Under the pieces are notes generated by a model. It was not told the DNA's origin. It searched no databases and was given only the letters and a program-made list of their open reading frames with translations. Below, piece by piece: positions 40,778 to 49,972 of a stretch of DNA of 64,000 bases. The stretch comes from Bacillus sp. JCM 19034 (GTDB lineage: Bacteria; Bacillota; Bacilli; Bacillales; Bacillaceae_D): NCBI RefSeq assembly GCF_001310635.1, contig NZ_BAXR01000005.1, positions 124,001 to 188,000 of the forward strand, given 5' to 3'. The first letter of the stretch is position 1, and each line of letters starts with the position of its first letter. A program made the translations under genes and the position numbers.

Positions 40778-41736
40778 TAGTAAACCCCTTCCTTACCAAG
40801 CTTCTTGGCAATCGTATTTGCTGCCATGACCATTATTAAAGCAACAACCGATTTAAATAAGCCCACAGCTGTCGTATAGCTAAACTGTCCACCAATGACA
40901 CCTGCACGATACACATATGTATCAAATACATCTGAAACACTCATATTCAATGGGTTTTGCAAAAGGTAGATATGGGTAAAACTTAAATCCATAAATCCTC
41001 CAAAGCGTAAAATCAACATAATGATGACCAAATACATGATCGATGGCACTGTTATGTGCCAAATCATTTGCAATCTATTCGCTCCGTCAACTCTTGCTGC
41101 CTCGTACAATTGCGGATTAATCGCTGACATTGCTGCCAAATAAACAATCGCATCCCAACCAATCCCATTCCAAATATTTTGAATGACCCACAACGGTCGA
41201 AAATAGCTTGGGTCAGTCAATAATTCAACCCGATCAAATCCTAAGTCAACTAATAAATTGTTGATGCTCCCATTTTGAGTTGAAAACAGCATGACCGTAA
41301 TCCCAACGATAACAACCCATGAAACAAAATGAGGTGTGTATAAAATCGTTTGGATTGTCGTCCGAAAAAAACGCAAGCGTATTTCATTCAGTAGTAAAGC
41401 TAGAATAATCGGTGCAGGAAAATAAAATAAAATATCATAAATACTCAAAACAAACGTATTCCATAATAAAGATAAGAAAAGTCTCTCCTGAAACAGCCGG
41501 ATAAAGTGATCTAAGCCGACCCACTCGCTTTGAAAAAATCCTTTAAATGGATCATAGTCTATAAAAGCGACCGTTAACCCTATCATTGGCCCATATTTAA
41601 AGATGAGAAAGAAAAGCACACCTGGTAACATCATTAAATAGAGAGGAATCCCCCTTTTGACTAACCTTATTCTTTCTCCCCTCTTATTTACTCGTATCTG
41701 CCTATTGTTTTGTAATTCTGTGATCGTCTTTGCCAT
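40777..41736 (-). CDS. LplB-type sugar ABC permease, importer IV
   Basis: 319 residues, six helices, intact. Typical LplB features: hydrophilic basic N-terminus, LPGVLFFLIFKYGPMIGL, and EAA loop YEAARVDGANRLQMIWHITVP; ends with the AKKLGKEGVY tail. First gene of the importer IV-PHP-sulfatase operon, ATG behind AAAGGAGG. Divergent from the GntR-type regulator. Confidence 0.92.
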   Translation of the reverse strand: MAKTITELQNNRQIRVNKRGERIRLVKRGIPLYLMMLPGVLFFLIFKYGPMIGLTVAFIDYDPFKGFFQSEWVGLDHFIRLFQERLFLSLLWNTFVLSIYDILFYFPAPIILALLLNEIRLRFFRTTIQTILYTPHFVSWVVIVGITVMLFSTQNGSINNLLVDLGFDRVELLTDPSYFRPLWVIQNIWNGIGWDAIVYLAAMSAINPQLYEAARVDGANRLQMIWHITVPSIMYLVIIMLILRFGGFMDLSFTHIYLLQNPLNMSVSDVFDTYVYRAGVIGGQFSYTTAVGLFKSVVALIMVMAANTIAKKLGKEGVY

Positions 41737-41986
41737 AAAGACCTCCTTTTGTATGATGTATAGACGTCTTTGTGAATTGATGTTACTAGAGTTTCATTAA
41801 GGAAATGTTTATAACATGTAAACTTTCTATTAATAATGTTTAACAAAGCTTTAACAAAACTCTATAAACGCTATACTATCAGCCATTCCCACTGTTGATT
41901 CAATTCTTTATAAATTTGGTATACTATGGAACAAATAAAAAAAGTGATATAATCAATTTATAATAGAAGTCTAGAGGTGCTTTAAA
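41737..41986. promoter_or_regulatory. Divergent control region, lplB / gntR-type gene
   Basis: 250 AT-rich bases that must hold both promoters. GGTATACTATGG (41917-41928) and a TATAAT box (41950-41955) face the regulator. TTTATAACATGTAAA (41808-41822) has TTTA/TAAA symmetry and faces lplB. One of these may be the GntR-type operator; I cannot decide which. Confidence 0.35.
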
Positions 41987-42718
41987 ATGAATAAAAAAAC
42001 TACAGAGAAACCTAGTTATTTAGTTATTAAAGAAAAAATAGAAGAAATGATTCATACAGGAAAATTAGCAGTTGGTCAACGGATGCCGTCTGAGATGCAA
42101 ATGGCTAAATCATTTCAAGTGAGTAGGGAAACGTTTCGTTCTGCAATAAAATTATTAGAGCAGGAAGGAAAAGTAAATGTTAAGCATGGGGTTGGAACGT
42201 TTGTCACAAGTCCCTTACCTAAAATTGATAATAGCTTGGAGAAGTTAACTAAAATCGGAGAGCTTATTCAATCTGCTGGGTTAATAGAAGGCGAACGGAA
42301 GGAATACTCTGACGTTGTTCCGGCTACAAGTGAGTGGGCCGACTATTTAAAAGTAAATGGAGGAGACCCTGTTGTCCAGCACGAACGTATTCGGACCGCT
42401 AATGGGGAACCCGTTGTCTGTTCTTTAAATGTTATGCCGAAATCGATTGTTGGAAATGCATTTGAACAAAAGGAACTGAAAGGATCATTAACAGAATTTC
42501 TTGAAAATCATTGCAAAATTAAAATGATTCGAAGCGACGCTGAACTTGCCGTACCACTTCATATTGATCGTTATTGTCAAAAGCTGCTTATTCATCCTCA
42601 GACAACGGTTATGCAAATGATTCAACTACACTATGATGAGTTGAACAGGCCTGTCATGTTAAGCTATGACTATTTACGGAATGACATTTTTAAATTTCGA
42701 ATTAGAAGGACACGATAG
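41987..42718 (+). CDS. GntR/HutC family transcriptional regulator with UTRA domain
   Basis: 243 residues. Winged helix at 10-75 (GKLAVGQRMPSEMQMAKSFQVSRETFRSAI, VKHGVGTFV) and a UTRA ligand domain at 95-240 (VVQHERIRTANGEPVVCSLNVMP, RPVMLSYDYLRNDIFKF). UTRA proteins sense small sugars, sugar phosphates or amino acids. Divergent from importer IV, so likely its regulator. Confidence 0.88.
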   Translation: MNKKTTEKPSYLVIKEKIEEMIHTGKLAVGQRMPSEMQMAKSFQVSRETFRSAIKLLEQEGKVNVKHGVGTFVTSPLPKIDNSLEKLTKIGELIQSAGLIEGERKEYSDVVPATSEWADYLKVNGGDPVVQHERIRTANGEPVVCSLNVMPKSIVGNAFEQKELKGSLTEFLENHCKIKMIRSDAELAVPLHIDRYCQKLLIHPQTTVMQMIQLHYDELNRPVMLSYDYLRNDIFKFRIRRTR

Positions 42719-42853
42719 TTCAACTATTGAAGCGGGATAGTAGAAAAGATTGACGATATTTAGGTGTTATTTCAACTCTAATATGCTAATATTTAACTGT
42801 CTCATAATTTAAATACATAATTTGAGGGCAATTCAGTGTAGGAGGTAGGTATT

Positions 42854-42910
42854 ATGAAAATGAAAGAATCTATCAACGTTAAAAACATTAAGGGGAATAC
42901 GTCACATTAA
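42854..42910 (+). CDS. Possible 18-codon leader peptide
   Basis: A strong GTAGGAGG site 8 bases before ATG opens MKMKESINVKNIKGNTSH and stops at 42910, 40 bases before the isochorismatase-like gene. GGGGAAtacg (42892-42901) can pair with cgTTTCCCC (42919-42927), overlapping the peptide's end. May be a translated leader or just a stray site. Confidence 0.3.
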   Translation: MKMKESINVKNIKGNTSH

Positions 42911-42950
42911 TTTAAGCGCCGTTTCCCCAAATTTGAGAGGGGAAAATTAT

Positions 42951-43508
42951 TTGAAACAACTATTGTTAATCATTGATGCCCAGCAGGAATTAATTGAAGG
43001 GAATCAAGAAGAATGTGCTGTTTACAATAAAGAACAACTTATTACAAATATCAATTCAGTGATTGAAAAAGCGAATAATTCCAATGTTCCTATTGTCTTT
43101 GTAAGGGACTTGGAGGTTGCAGAAGGCATGGGAAAAGGATTTCAAGTTCATGAAAAAGTTAGTGTACCAAAGGATGCGAAATTCTTTGATAAAACGGCAA
43201 CGAATTCGTTTCATGGAACAGGACTTCTAAATTACTTAAAATCTCAAGAGATTAGTCATATAGTTGTAATGGGATGTGCAACACAACATTGCATAGATAG
43301 TGCAGTCCGAACAGCAACTATTAATGGAATGGATGTCACCTTAGTTGGAGATGGACATTCAACAAAAGATGGCGATGTTTTAAGTGCGGAACAAATTATA
43401 AAGCATCATAACGAAACTCTTCACGGACACTACAATGTTGAAAACTTTTCAATTGTAAGAAGCACAGAGGAAGAGTTATTCTATCCAACACATAATTCAT
43501 ATAGGTAA
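42951..43508 (+). CDS. Isochorismatase-family cysteine hydrolase
   Basis: About 185 residues. Catalytic triad is visible: Asp in LLLIIDAQQEL, Lys in FFDKTATNSF, Cys in MGCATQHCIDSAVRTA. The cis-peptide-type loop and length match nicotinamidase/isochorismatase-like hydrolases of the cysteine hydrolase family; substrate unresolved. TTG at 42951 preferred, 10 bases behind GAGAGGGG; a TTG six codons earlier overlaps that site. Same direction as the GntR-type gene but 230 bases away. Confidence 0.85.
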   Translation: MKQLLLIIDAQQELIEGNQEECAVYNKEQLITNINSVIEKANNSNVPIVFVRDLEVAEGMGKGFQVHEKVSVPKDAKFFDKTATNSFHGTGLLNYLKSQEISHIVVMGCATQHCIDSAVRTATINGMDVTLVGDGHSTKDGDVLSAEQIIKHHNETLHGHYNVENFSIVRSTEEELFYPTHNSYR

Positions 43509-43525
43509 ATAGTAGCTAGATAAGC

Positions 43526-43568
43526 AATATTCCAATTTCTTTGTATGCTTCAAAGAAATTGGAATATT
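43526..43568 (+). terminator. Hairpin after the isochorismatase-like gene
   Basis: Perfect 18-bp stem, arms 43526-43543 and 43551-43568, loop TATGCTT; followed by ATTATTTGGG, a poor T-tract. Terminator or mRNA 3-prime stabiliser. Confidence 0.65.
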
Positions 43569-43735
43569 ATTTGGGTATGACAAATTAATGAATATAATTT
43601 GGCTTGTAATTTTTTCAATAAAAAGATTTACAACCTCATGATCTACTAAATACAGAGCATACTCCATCAATCTTTACCTTCCTCAAAGTAATGTCCAATT
43701 ACGTAAGTTTCCTATAGCTTCTGCATTAACAACAT

Positions 43736-45422
43736 CTATGTGCATTTTCTTCTAATCCAATAATTTATTGTTAAAAACTGCTTTCCATACAACCACATTT
43801 TGTGCGTTGCTTTTAATTTCGCTGATGTAAAATCCTTAGTCCAAACCTCAAATCGCTCATTAAGAGGGAGACGGATAGTAAACCACTTTGTCACATAATA
43901 AATTCCCTCATCCCCCTTTTCTCCCTTCTTCGACTGACTCGTTAAAACAAGTCCGTCACTTTGTTCCTCCTCCATATTTTCCATACGTAAAATTCCTGTC
44001 ATATGTCCAAAAGGTAATGGTAGTGCAATATTTAGATAAACATGCTCGTGATGTTTATGATACGAATAAATCGCTACAAAAACCGCCTTCTGTGATTGTG
44101 AGTCAATCCGCACCCATGCTCGAGGGTTTACCCTGCCATCTTGATTAGAGTCAATCGAAATGACCTGACTGTCGACCTTAAGTTCATCTTCTTCATGTAA
44201 TGGCAGATTAATTTGTTCAATTTTTCTACTTACCTTCTTATAGAGCTTGGACAATAGACGAAATCCTTTATGCCAATACGTTGTAGATGTCAATTGAAAA
44301 GCGAGTGTATTTTCATAGAAGGATTTGATTTGATGATGCACTTTTTGAGAATGAAAGTCTTCTTGGTCAAAAAGACTAAAATGATCGATCAATCCTTTAT
44401 AAGCTATTTCTTTACTTACATCCAACTGATTTTTGCAAAAAATGTGCACCAATTTTCCATTTGCCAACGATTTTACTAAATGGAATTCCATATACATCCG
44501 CATACGCTTTAGGAAATAGCAAAAGCCAGCCTAATACACCTACAAATACAAAACCAAATGCATTTCCAATCCCATGTAATGTCACCATATCTGGTATAAG
44601 AATAAAATCGACACGTAATAGACGACCAAGCCCGTATAAAAACGCAAGAAACATCGTAAAAATGAGAATAATAGCCGAGCCACTAATCAATAAAAATGCT
44701 GCTTTATTAGTTATTTTTCGAAGGTGTACTAGCACCAAATAAGTATAAACCCACAAACAAGCAACAAATATGACTACAAATACAAACTCAATAAAGCGTG
44801 AATACGTTATGCCAATAGCGACACCTATCGGGCTAACCATAACACCAATTGCTGCGAACTGATACATCTTTTGAGATTGACCATTCGTTCTTAACACCCT
44901 ACCTAACAAACCGAGAAATATTGGCGTAATAAACGCTGAATAATGAAAGTGAATCGCTGTTAAGAGAATAATTAGTGCTCCGAAATTCATCACATCAATG
45001 CCAAATTGAGATAAACTAAACCAACCACCGCCAAGGAGTAAATACATTAATCCGACGTCAATACTCGTTTCCTCAAGGTAGGATAGTCCTCTTACCATTA
45101 ATCGTGACAAACCATAAACAAACACCACAACTGTCCAAAGCAGCCAACCTAAGGACAAGATTCCAGCTACTATTCCTGGTGGAAAAAAGAATGAAGCAAA
45201 TGCCATCAATGCTCCAACTGGGTAAAGTGAGATTGCGAGAACATACGACTTAAATCTTCTCCCTTGACGATCTTTTGTCTCTACTATCGTAAGAACGAGC
45301 GGAACGATGACAAGAATGGCAAATAACAATAATCGTTCAATCTGACCAATATTCAATAGACTATAAGAAACGAACCAAACGACAAATCCAGTAATTGCTT
45401 GTATTAGTGTTTTTCTTCTCAT
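43736..45422 (-). CDS. yndJ: YndJ family membrane protein (one frameshift)
   Basis: About 561 residues, close to the 548 of B. subtilis YndJ. Ten or so membrane helices in the first 330 residues (LMYLLLGGGWFSLSQFGIDV, VTLHGIGNAFGFVFVGVLGW), then a soluble C-terminal domain with VNPRAWVRIDSQSQKAVFVA. One surplus A in the T5 run at 44430-44434 separates the two parts; repair reads GAHFLQNQLDVSKEIAYKG. ATG at 45422 is 6 bases behind AAAGGAG. Function unknown. Confidence 0.8.
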
Positions 45423-45481
45423 ACTTTCTCCTTTCCAGAGAACGAAATCGCATGACATTATCTTGTCTTCTCGCTTAAATA

Positions 45482-45528
45482 CAAAAAGCTTGTCAACCAT
45501 TCCGTTATATTAGACTTTGTTGACAAGC
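45482..45528 (-). terminator. Terminator of the first GH3 gene
   Basis: Arms GTTGACAAGC / GCTTGTCAAC (45488-45497 and 45519-45528) pair perfectly over 10 bases with a 21-base loop; minus-strand tail TTTTT. Just upstream of yndJ. Confidence 0.75.
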
Positions 45529-45565
45529 TAGAGCAACGACTTAGCTAGTCGTTCCCTTTTGCAGT

Positions 45566-47983
45566 TTATTTTGTTTTCTTAGCTTTTTCAATTTTTCTTC
45601 TCTCTTTTAGAAAATGTCCTAGTCCTTTAAAAAATCGACCATTAATCATCATAATAATGCCATCAAGCATTGGCATATTTACGATCCCACCTGTCATTCT
45701 CGCAATCCCTCGCAATGGTAAATGGAAGATGGACATCATGATTAAATTAGCCTTGCTTCGTTTCCCAATTTTCTTTAAATACCAATAAGCAAAGACAACT
45801 GAATGGAATAATAACCTTCCAAATATCCCTTTCGCATACTGACATTGTTCTATCGTATCTGTATAACCGAGCGGTTTATTACGATCCCACTTTGATGGTG
45901 GAACTTTTCGTCCTAGTAAACTCTCGAATTCATTAACCTGAACGTTTTTAATATTGCCAGAATAATAAGATAGAAGCTCATTTTGCTCGTAAGGAAGCGG
46001 TGCATCTGTACCGTTAACATATAGCGTATCCTCTAAACGTATATCAGTGCTCGAGGCTCCAATCATAATCGTGTAGTTCGCTCCTTCAATTTCCCATTGA
46101 TTTGTTTTACGATTATAATATCGGAATGTTTTATCGTCAAAAGGAATCGTGACTACTTTCGTTTCTCCTGCGTTAATAAAAACCTTTTTAAAGCCTTTTA
46201 GCTCTTTATTAGGTCGAAAGATCTCCTTTGATTGACAACTAACGTACAGCTGTGCCACTTCCATCCCCGCAACATTGCCGGTATTCGTTAATTCAAACGA
46301 AACTTGATTGTCTGTCACCTGTATATTGGAATAGACAAATGTCGTATAGCTCAAACCATAACCAAACGGAAAAAGCACATTAACATCAGCTGTATCATAA
46401 TAACGATAGCCAATAAAAGGACCTTCCCGATATTCAACACTCGCTTCATCACCAGGGAAATAATGGTAAGAGGGAGTATCTTCATAACGTAATGGATATG
46501 TTTCTGCTAGCTTTCCAGAAGGATTAACATCTCCTGATAACACTCTTAGGATGGCTCTAGCCCCTGCTTGTCCTCCTAAATAACCATGCACGAGCCCTCT
46601 TACTTTATTGATCCATGGCATTTCAACTGCCGATCCACAAGAGAGAATAGCAATTATATTTGGATTTACTTCATAAAGTGCATCTAATAACTCAATTTGA
46701 TTGTCAGGAATCTTCATGTTGTTTCGATCAAGACCTTCTGCTTCCGTTACCTCATCTAACCCAATATACAGCAAGGTAACATCAGCTTTTTTCGCAAGAT
46801 CACAAGCTTTTTGAACCTTATCCTTATTTCTTTTTCCGTAACGTTCAAATCCTTGTTCAAAGCCAATGCTGTCAATTCCCGATTCTTCAAAACAATCCAT
46901 CGTATGATCCAAAATCGTTGGATTAACAAGGGACGAACCTGCCCCTTGGTAACGTGCATCCTTAGCAAAATCGCCTATAACTGCAACCTTTTTTCCATAT
47001 TTCAACGGTAAAATGTTACCTTCATTTTTCAACAGAACAATTGATTCTTCTGCAACCTTTTGCGAAACACGATGATGCCGCTCTACATGGAACTCCTCAT
47101 GAGGCTTTTTATGGGCTGCTTCTGTAGTAAACACAAGCTCTAATAATCGATCAACACATTGATCTAATACTGTTTCTTCTAGCTTACCTTCACGAATTGC
47201 TTCGACAATTTCCCGGTCTGTTTCACCTGCTGTTGTCGGCATCTCTAATTCATTACCTGCTAACAACCCAGCAATACGGTCATTACTGCCACCCCAATCA
47301 GTAATCACTGTACCATTATAGCCCCATTCTCCACGGAGGATATCTAGCATTAAATGCTTATTTTCATTCGCGTATGTTCCGTTTAATTTATTGTAAGAAG
47401 ACATTACCGCCTTTGTCTTCCCTTCTTTTACCGCTATTTCAAATGCTGTTAAATAAATCTCCCGCAACGTCCGCTCGTCGACGACCGCATCAATGGACAT
47501 CCGCCTTCCCTCTTGGTTGTTTACAGCAAAGTGCTTCACACAAGCAGATATGCCATACGACTGAATCCCTCTAATGTAACTAGCAGCCATTTTTCCAGCG
47601 AGATAAGGATCTTCACTAAAATACTCAAAGTTCCTTCCACACAATGGATTACGCTTCATATTCACACCAGGACCAAGCAATACATTGACCCCTTGTGCAA
47701 GCGCTTCCTCTCCAAGGTATTCACCAACCTTCTCCCCTAACTCAGTATTCCAGCTATTTGCAACCGTTGCTGCTGTTGGGAAACAAGTAGCCGGATGACC
47801 AATATTTAAACCTAATTTATCTGCACCTGCAGCTTGCTTTCGGATACCGTGCGGCCCATCAGCAAAATAGATGCTATTAATTCCGAGATGCACAATATTT
47901 TGTGATTGCCAAAAATCTTTTCCAGACATTAAGGACGCCTTCTCCTCTAATGTCATTTTTGCAATTAATTCTTTATGTTTCAT
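45566..47983 (-). CDS. GH3 family beta-glycosidase with conserved C-terminal tail
   Basis: 805 residues, no signal peptide. N-terminal barrel (1-300): FADGPHGIRKQ, GPGVNMKRNPLCGRNFEYFS, KHFAVNNQEGRR (substrate-site Lys-His) and VITDWGG with the nucleophile Asp. Middle alpha/beta domain (LLKNEGNILPLK, GSSLVNPT), then a fibronectin-like domain (LTNTGNVAGMEVAQLYVS). After it comes an extra tail of about 110 residues with RMTGGIVNMPMLDGIIMMING and a basic end, shared with the paralogue at 49973-52388. Beta-glucosidase or beta-xylosidase activity is expected; substrate open. ATG behind AGAGGAAT. Confidence 0.88.
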   Translation of the reverse strand: MKHKELIAKMTLEEKASLMSGKDFWQSQNIVHLGINSIYFADGPHGIRKQAAGADKLGLNIGHPATCFPTAATVANSWNTELGEKVGEYLGEEALAQGVNVLLGPGVNMKRNPLCGRNFEYFSEDPYLAGKMAASYIRGIQSYGISACVKHFAVNNQEGRRMSIDAVVDERTLREIYLTAFEIAVKEGKTKAVMSSYNKLNGTYANENKHLMLDILRGEWGYNGTVITDWGGSNDRIAGLLAGNELEMPTTAGETDREIVEAIREGKLEETVLDQCVDRLLELVFTTEAAHKKPHEEFHVERHHRVSQKVAEESIVLLKNEGNILPLKYGKKVAVIGDFAKDARYQGAGSSLVNPTILDHTMDCFEESGIDSIGFEQGFERYGKRNKDKVQKACDLAKKADVTLLYIGLDEVTEAEGLDRNNMKIPDNQIELLDALYEVNPNIIAILSCGSAVEMPWINKVRGLVHGYLGGQAGARAILRVLSGDVNPSGKLAETYPLRYEDTPSYHYFPGDEASVEYREGPFIGYRYYDTADVNVLFPFGYGLSYTTFVYSNIQVTDNQVSFELTNTGNVAGMEVAQLYVSCQSKEIFRPNKELKGFKKVFINAGETKVVTIPFDDKTFRYYNRKTNQWEIEGANYTIMIGASSTDIRLEDTLYVNGTDAPLPYEQNELLSYYSGNIKNVQVNEFESLLGRKVPPSKWDRNKPLGYTDTIEQCQYAKGIFGRLLFHSVVFAYWYLKKIGKRSKANLIMMSIFHLPLRGIARMTGGIVNMPMLDGIIMMINGRFFKGLGHFLKERRKIEKAKKTK

Positions 47984-48221
47984 GATTATTCCTCTTTTTT
48001 ATGTTAAGAGTTTTTCGCAATAATTTCTTTTACGTAGTATCCATTCTACTATATAATCTATAAATTTTTAACCATTCTATTAAGAAAATAAGATTGCATC
48101 TTTTTTACATATGGTATAGAGCTGTTTTAGGTCGAAAATCAAATCATTTTAAAACTTCTAACTTATGTACCATGAGAATACTTTCTTTATGAAAAACGTC
48201 ATTATCCTGTGTAAGAATAGA

Positions 48222-48256
48222 AAAAGTGAAAACATCGCTAAGATGTTCTCACTTTT
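48222..48256 (-). terminator. Terminator of the GH3-gtrA-GT2 operon
   Basis: Arms 48222-48236 and 48242-48256 (AAAAGTGAAAACATC / GATGTTCTCACTTTT, one mismatch), loop GCTAA, minus-strand T5 tail. Lies 18 bases past the GT2 stop. Confidence 0.8.
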
Positions 48257-48273
48257 CACCTTTATCTAGTATA

Positions 48274-49290
48274 TTAGTTAAATCCAATTAATTTTTGTGA
48301 AACCTTATAAACTCCAACCGATACCATTCTCCCTGGACGTCCAGGAAGGTTGACAATCGGCCCTAACAAACCGTACTTCAAATAACGATATAATTGAGCA
48401 TCCTTTGCTTTAATATAACGCCAAAGCTCTTTTTTCTTTCGGATATTTTCTTTTGTACCCGAACGAATTAACAAAAATGTTGAAATAACCGTTACTATCT
48501 CCAAATGCTTCAACATATAATGACGGAGATTTTCATTTTCAATAGCATATATGTCGACAGATTCTAACAGTAACTTATTGACCTTAATATGCTGGTCAAC
48601 GCGTTTTATCATTGTTTGCTCCTGTACTGATTGTCCTTCTCTTCCGATATAATAGCGATAGAAATCAACATTCAAATAATAAATTGATTTGACGTAAGGG
48701 AGAGGCGTATAAACATACAAGTTATCAACATAAAACGTATGCTTCGGTAATTTCAAACCACAATCGTGAAGCAATTGTGTTCGATAGATAATCGAATGCA
48801 TTAGCATATATTTTCCTCTTGGAAACTTCTCCATCTCATCCCAACTAAAGATGCGACCCTCCGGGAAAATTTTATCATATTTGATAACCTTACGATAAGT
48901 TGCTCCTTCTTTTTCGTAGACAAAATTACTGACAACCATATCAACTAGGTTCTTCGTATCCACAAGCTCTTTTAACGTGTCTAGTAATTTCAAATAAGCT
49001 CTTACGTCTACCCAGTCATCGCTATCTACAACCTTAAAAAACAGTCCCGTTGCATGGGCAATGCCAGCGTTCACAGCTTCACCGTGACCTCCATTTTCTT
49101 GATGGATCGCTTTAACAATCGTAGGATATGCATTAGCATAGTCATCTGCAATGGCTGCAGTCCCATCCACAGAGCCGTCATTCACTATCAGTAACTCAAC
49201 GTCCTCTCCCCCAGGCAACAGAGACTCAATACAATTTTTCATATAATCTGCGGAATTATAGCACGGTATAACTACTGATAATAATTTCAT
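48274..49290 (-). CDS. Family 2 glycosyltransferase
   Basis: About 338 residues, GT-A fold. Starts with LLSVVIPCYNSADYMKNCIESL, then LLIVNDGSVDGTAA, HQENGGHGEAVNAGI and FKVVDSDDWVD (metal-binding DxD). No membrane segments, so a peripheral enzyme using a nucleotide sugar. The next-upstream gene is gtrA, which usually supplies or flips a lipid-linked sugar. ATG at 49290 with AAAGGTAG before it; TTG two codons earlier possible. Confidence 0.88.
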   Translation of the reverse strand: MKLLSVVIPCYNSADYMKNCIESLLPGGEDVELLIVNDGSVDGTAAIADDYANAYPTIVKAIHQENGGHGEAVNAGIAHATGLFFKVVDSDDWVDVRAYLKLLDTLKELVDTKNLVDMVVSNFVYEKEGATYRKVIKYDKIFPEGRIFSWDEMEKFPRGKYMLMHSIIYRTQLLHDCGLKLPKHTFYVDNLYVYTPLPYVKSIYYLNVDFYRYYIGREGQSVQEQTMIKRVDQHIKVNKLLLESVDIYAIENENLRHYMLKHLEIVTVISTFLLIRSGTKENIRKKKELWRYIKAKDAQLYRYLKYGLLGPIVNLPGRPGRMVSVGVYKVSQKLIGFN

Positions 49291-49305
49291 ACTCAAACAC
49301 TACCT

Positions 49306-49938
49306 TTACTTTTCTACTTTTTCAGGCTCTTGCTTAAAGATAATCTTAAATATTGGGAAGAACACCCAGAATGAAATTGCACTATTAATAATCATCGTAA
49401 CGAAATCCGCTAAAGTTTCTCCAGTTGAGCCTAGCCCCCACGAATTCATTAGTAAATCATAAATCGGTGCTTTATAGAAGCCTTGAGCTGCAGCAGCACC
49501 AATAGTGATAATAATATAGGCAATAAAATACCAGAATGCTGCTTTCCAAACATTACTATTCGACTTAAACGTAATTTTACGTTGGGCAAAGAAATTAATT
49601 ACCTGAGCAATAGCAATCGAAAGCTGTACTGATAGAAAATAGGCTAGTCCGCCTCCTCCACCAATAGCTATCGCTCCTGCTGCATAGTCAAATACATAGT
49701 AAGGTGTTCCATCGAAGTTATGTCCAAGCTGCCAAATTTGAAAACTAGTATTTACTAGCTCAGTTTTTGAGAAGATACTCCGAAATACTGGCATAATAAC
49801 AATTTGAAGGACTGTTACACCATTACTCAGTATGAAAAACATTAGAAATTGAGCAATATTCGGGTGTTTTTCTTGATAGTTAGTCCAAAGGCCTATTAAT
49901 CCAGTTTTCTTCTTAGGTTTATTATCTTCTATTTTCAT
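49306..49938 (-). CDS. GtrA family membrane protein
   Basis: 210 residues, four helices. N-terminal soluble stretch of about 25 residues, FLMFFILSNGVTVLQIVIMPVF, then AQVINFFAQRKITFKSN, the GtrA signature near helix 3, and a final helix. GtrA-like proteins are proposed flippases for undecaprenyl-linked sugars used in cell-surface glycosylation. Located 34 bases after the GH3 gene; AAAGGAG upstream of the ATG. Confidence 0.85.
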   Translation of the reverse strand: MKIEDNKPKKKTGLIGLWTNYQEKHPNIAQFLMFFILSNGVTVLQIVIMPVFRSIFSKTELVNTSFQIWQLGHNFDGTPYYVFDYAAGAIAIGGGGGLAYFLSVQLSIAIAQVINFFAQRKITFKSNSNVWKAAFWYFIAYIIITIGAAAAQGFYKAPIYDLLMNSWGLGSTGETLADFVTMIINSAISFWVFFPIFKIIFKQEPEKVEK

Positions 49939-49972
49939 TTTACATCTCCTTTGTCGCTTAAGCTAGCGAAAA

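Noticed and set aside
42951..43508. Calling the isochorismatase-family gene entB or pncA
   Set aside because: The triad is present but the residues that set substrate choice do not clearly match either; no siderophore or NAD genes are nearby.
45539..45556. Hairpin AACGACT/AGTCGTT after the first GH3 gene as its terminator
   Set aside because: No T-tract on the minus strand; the stronger hairpin at 45488-45528 with T5 fits better.
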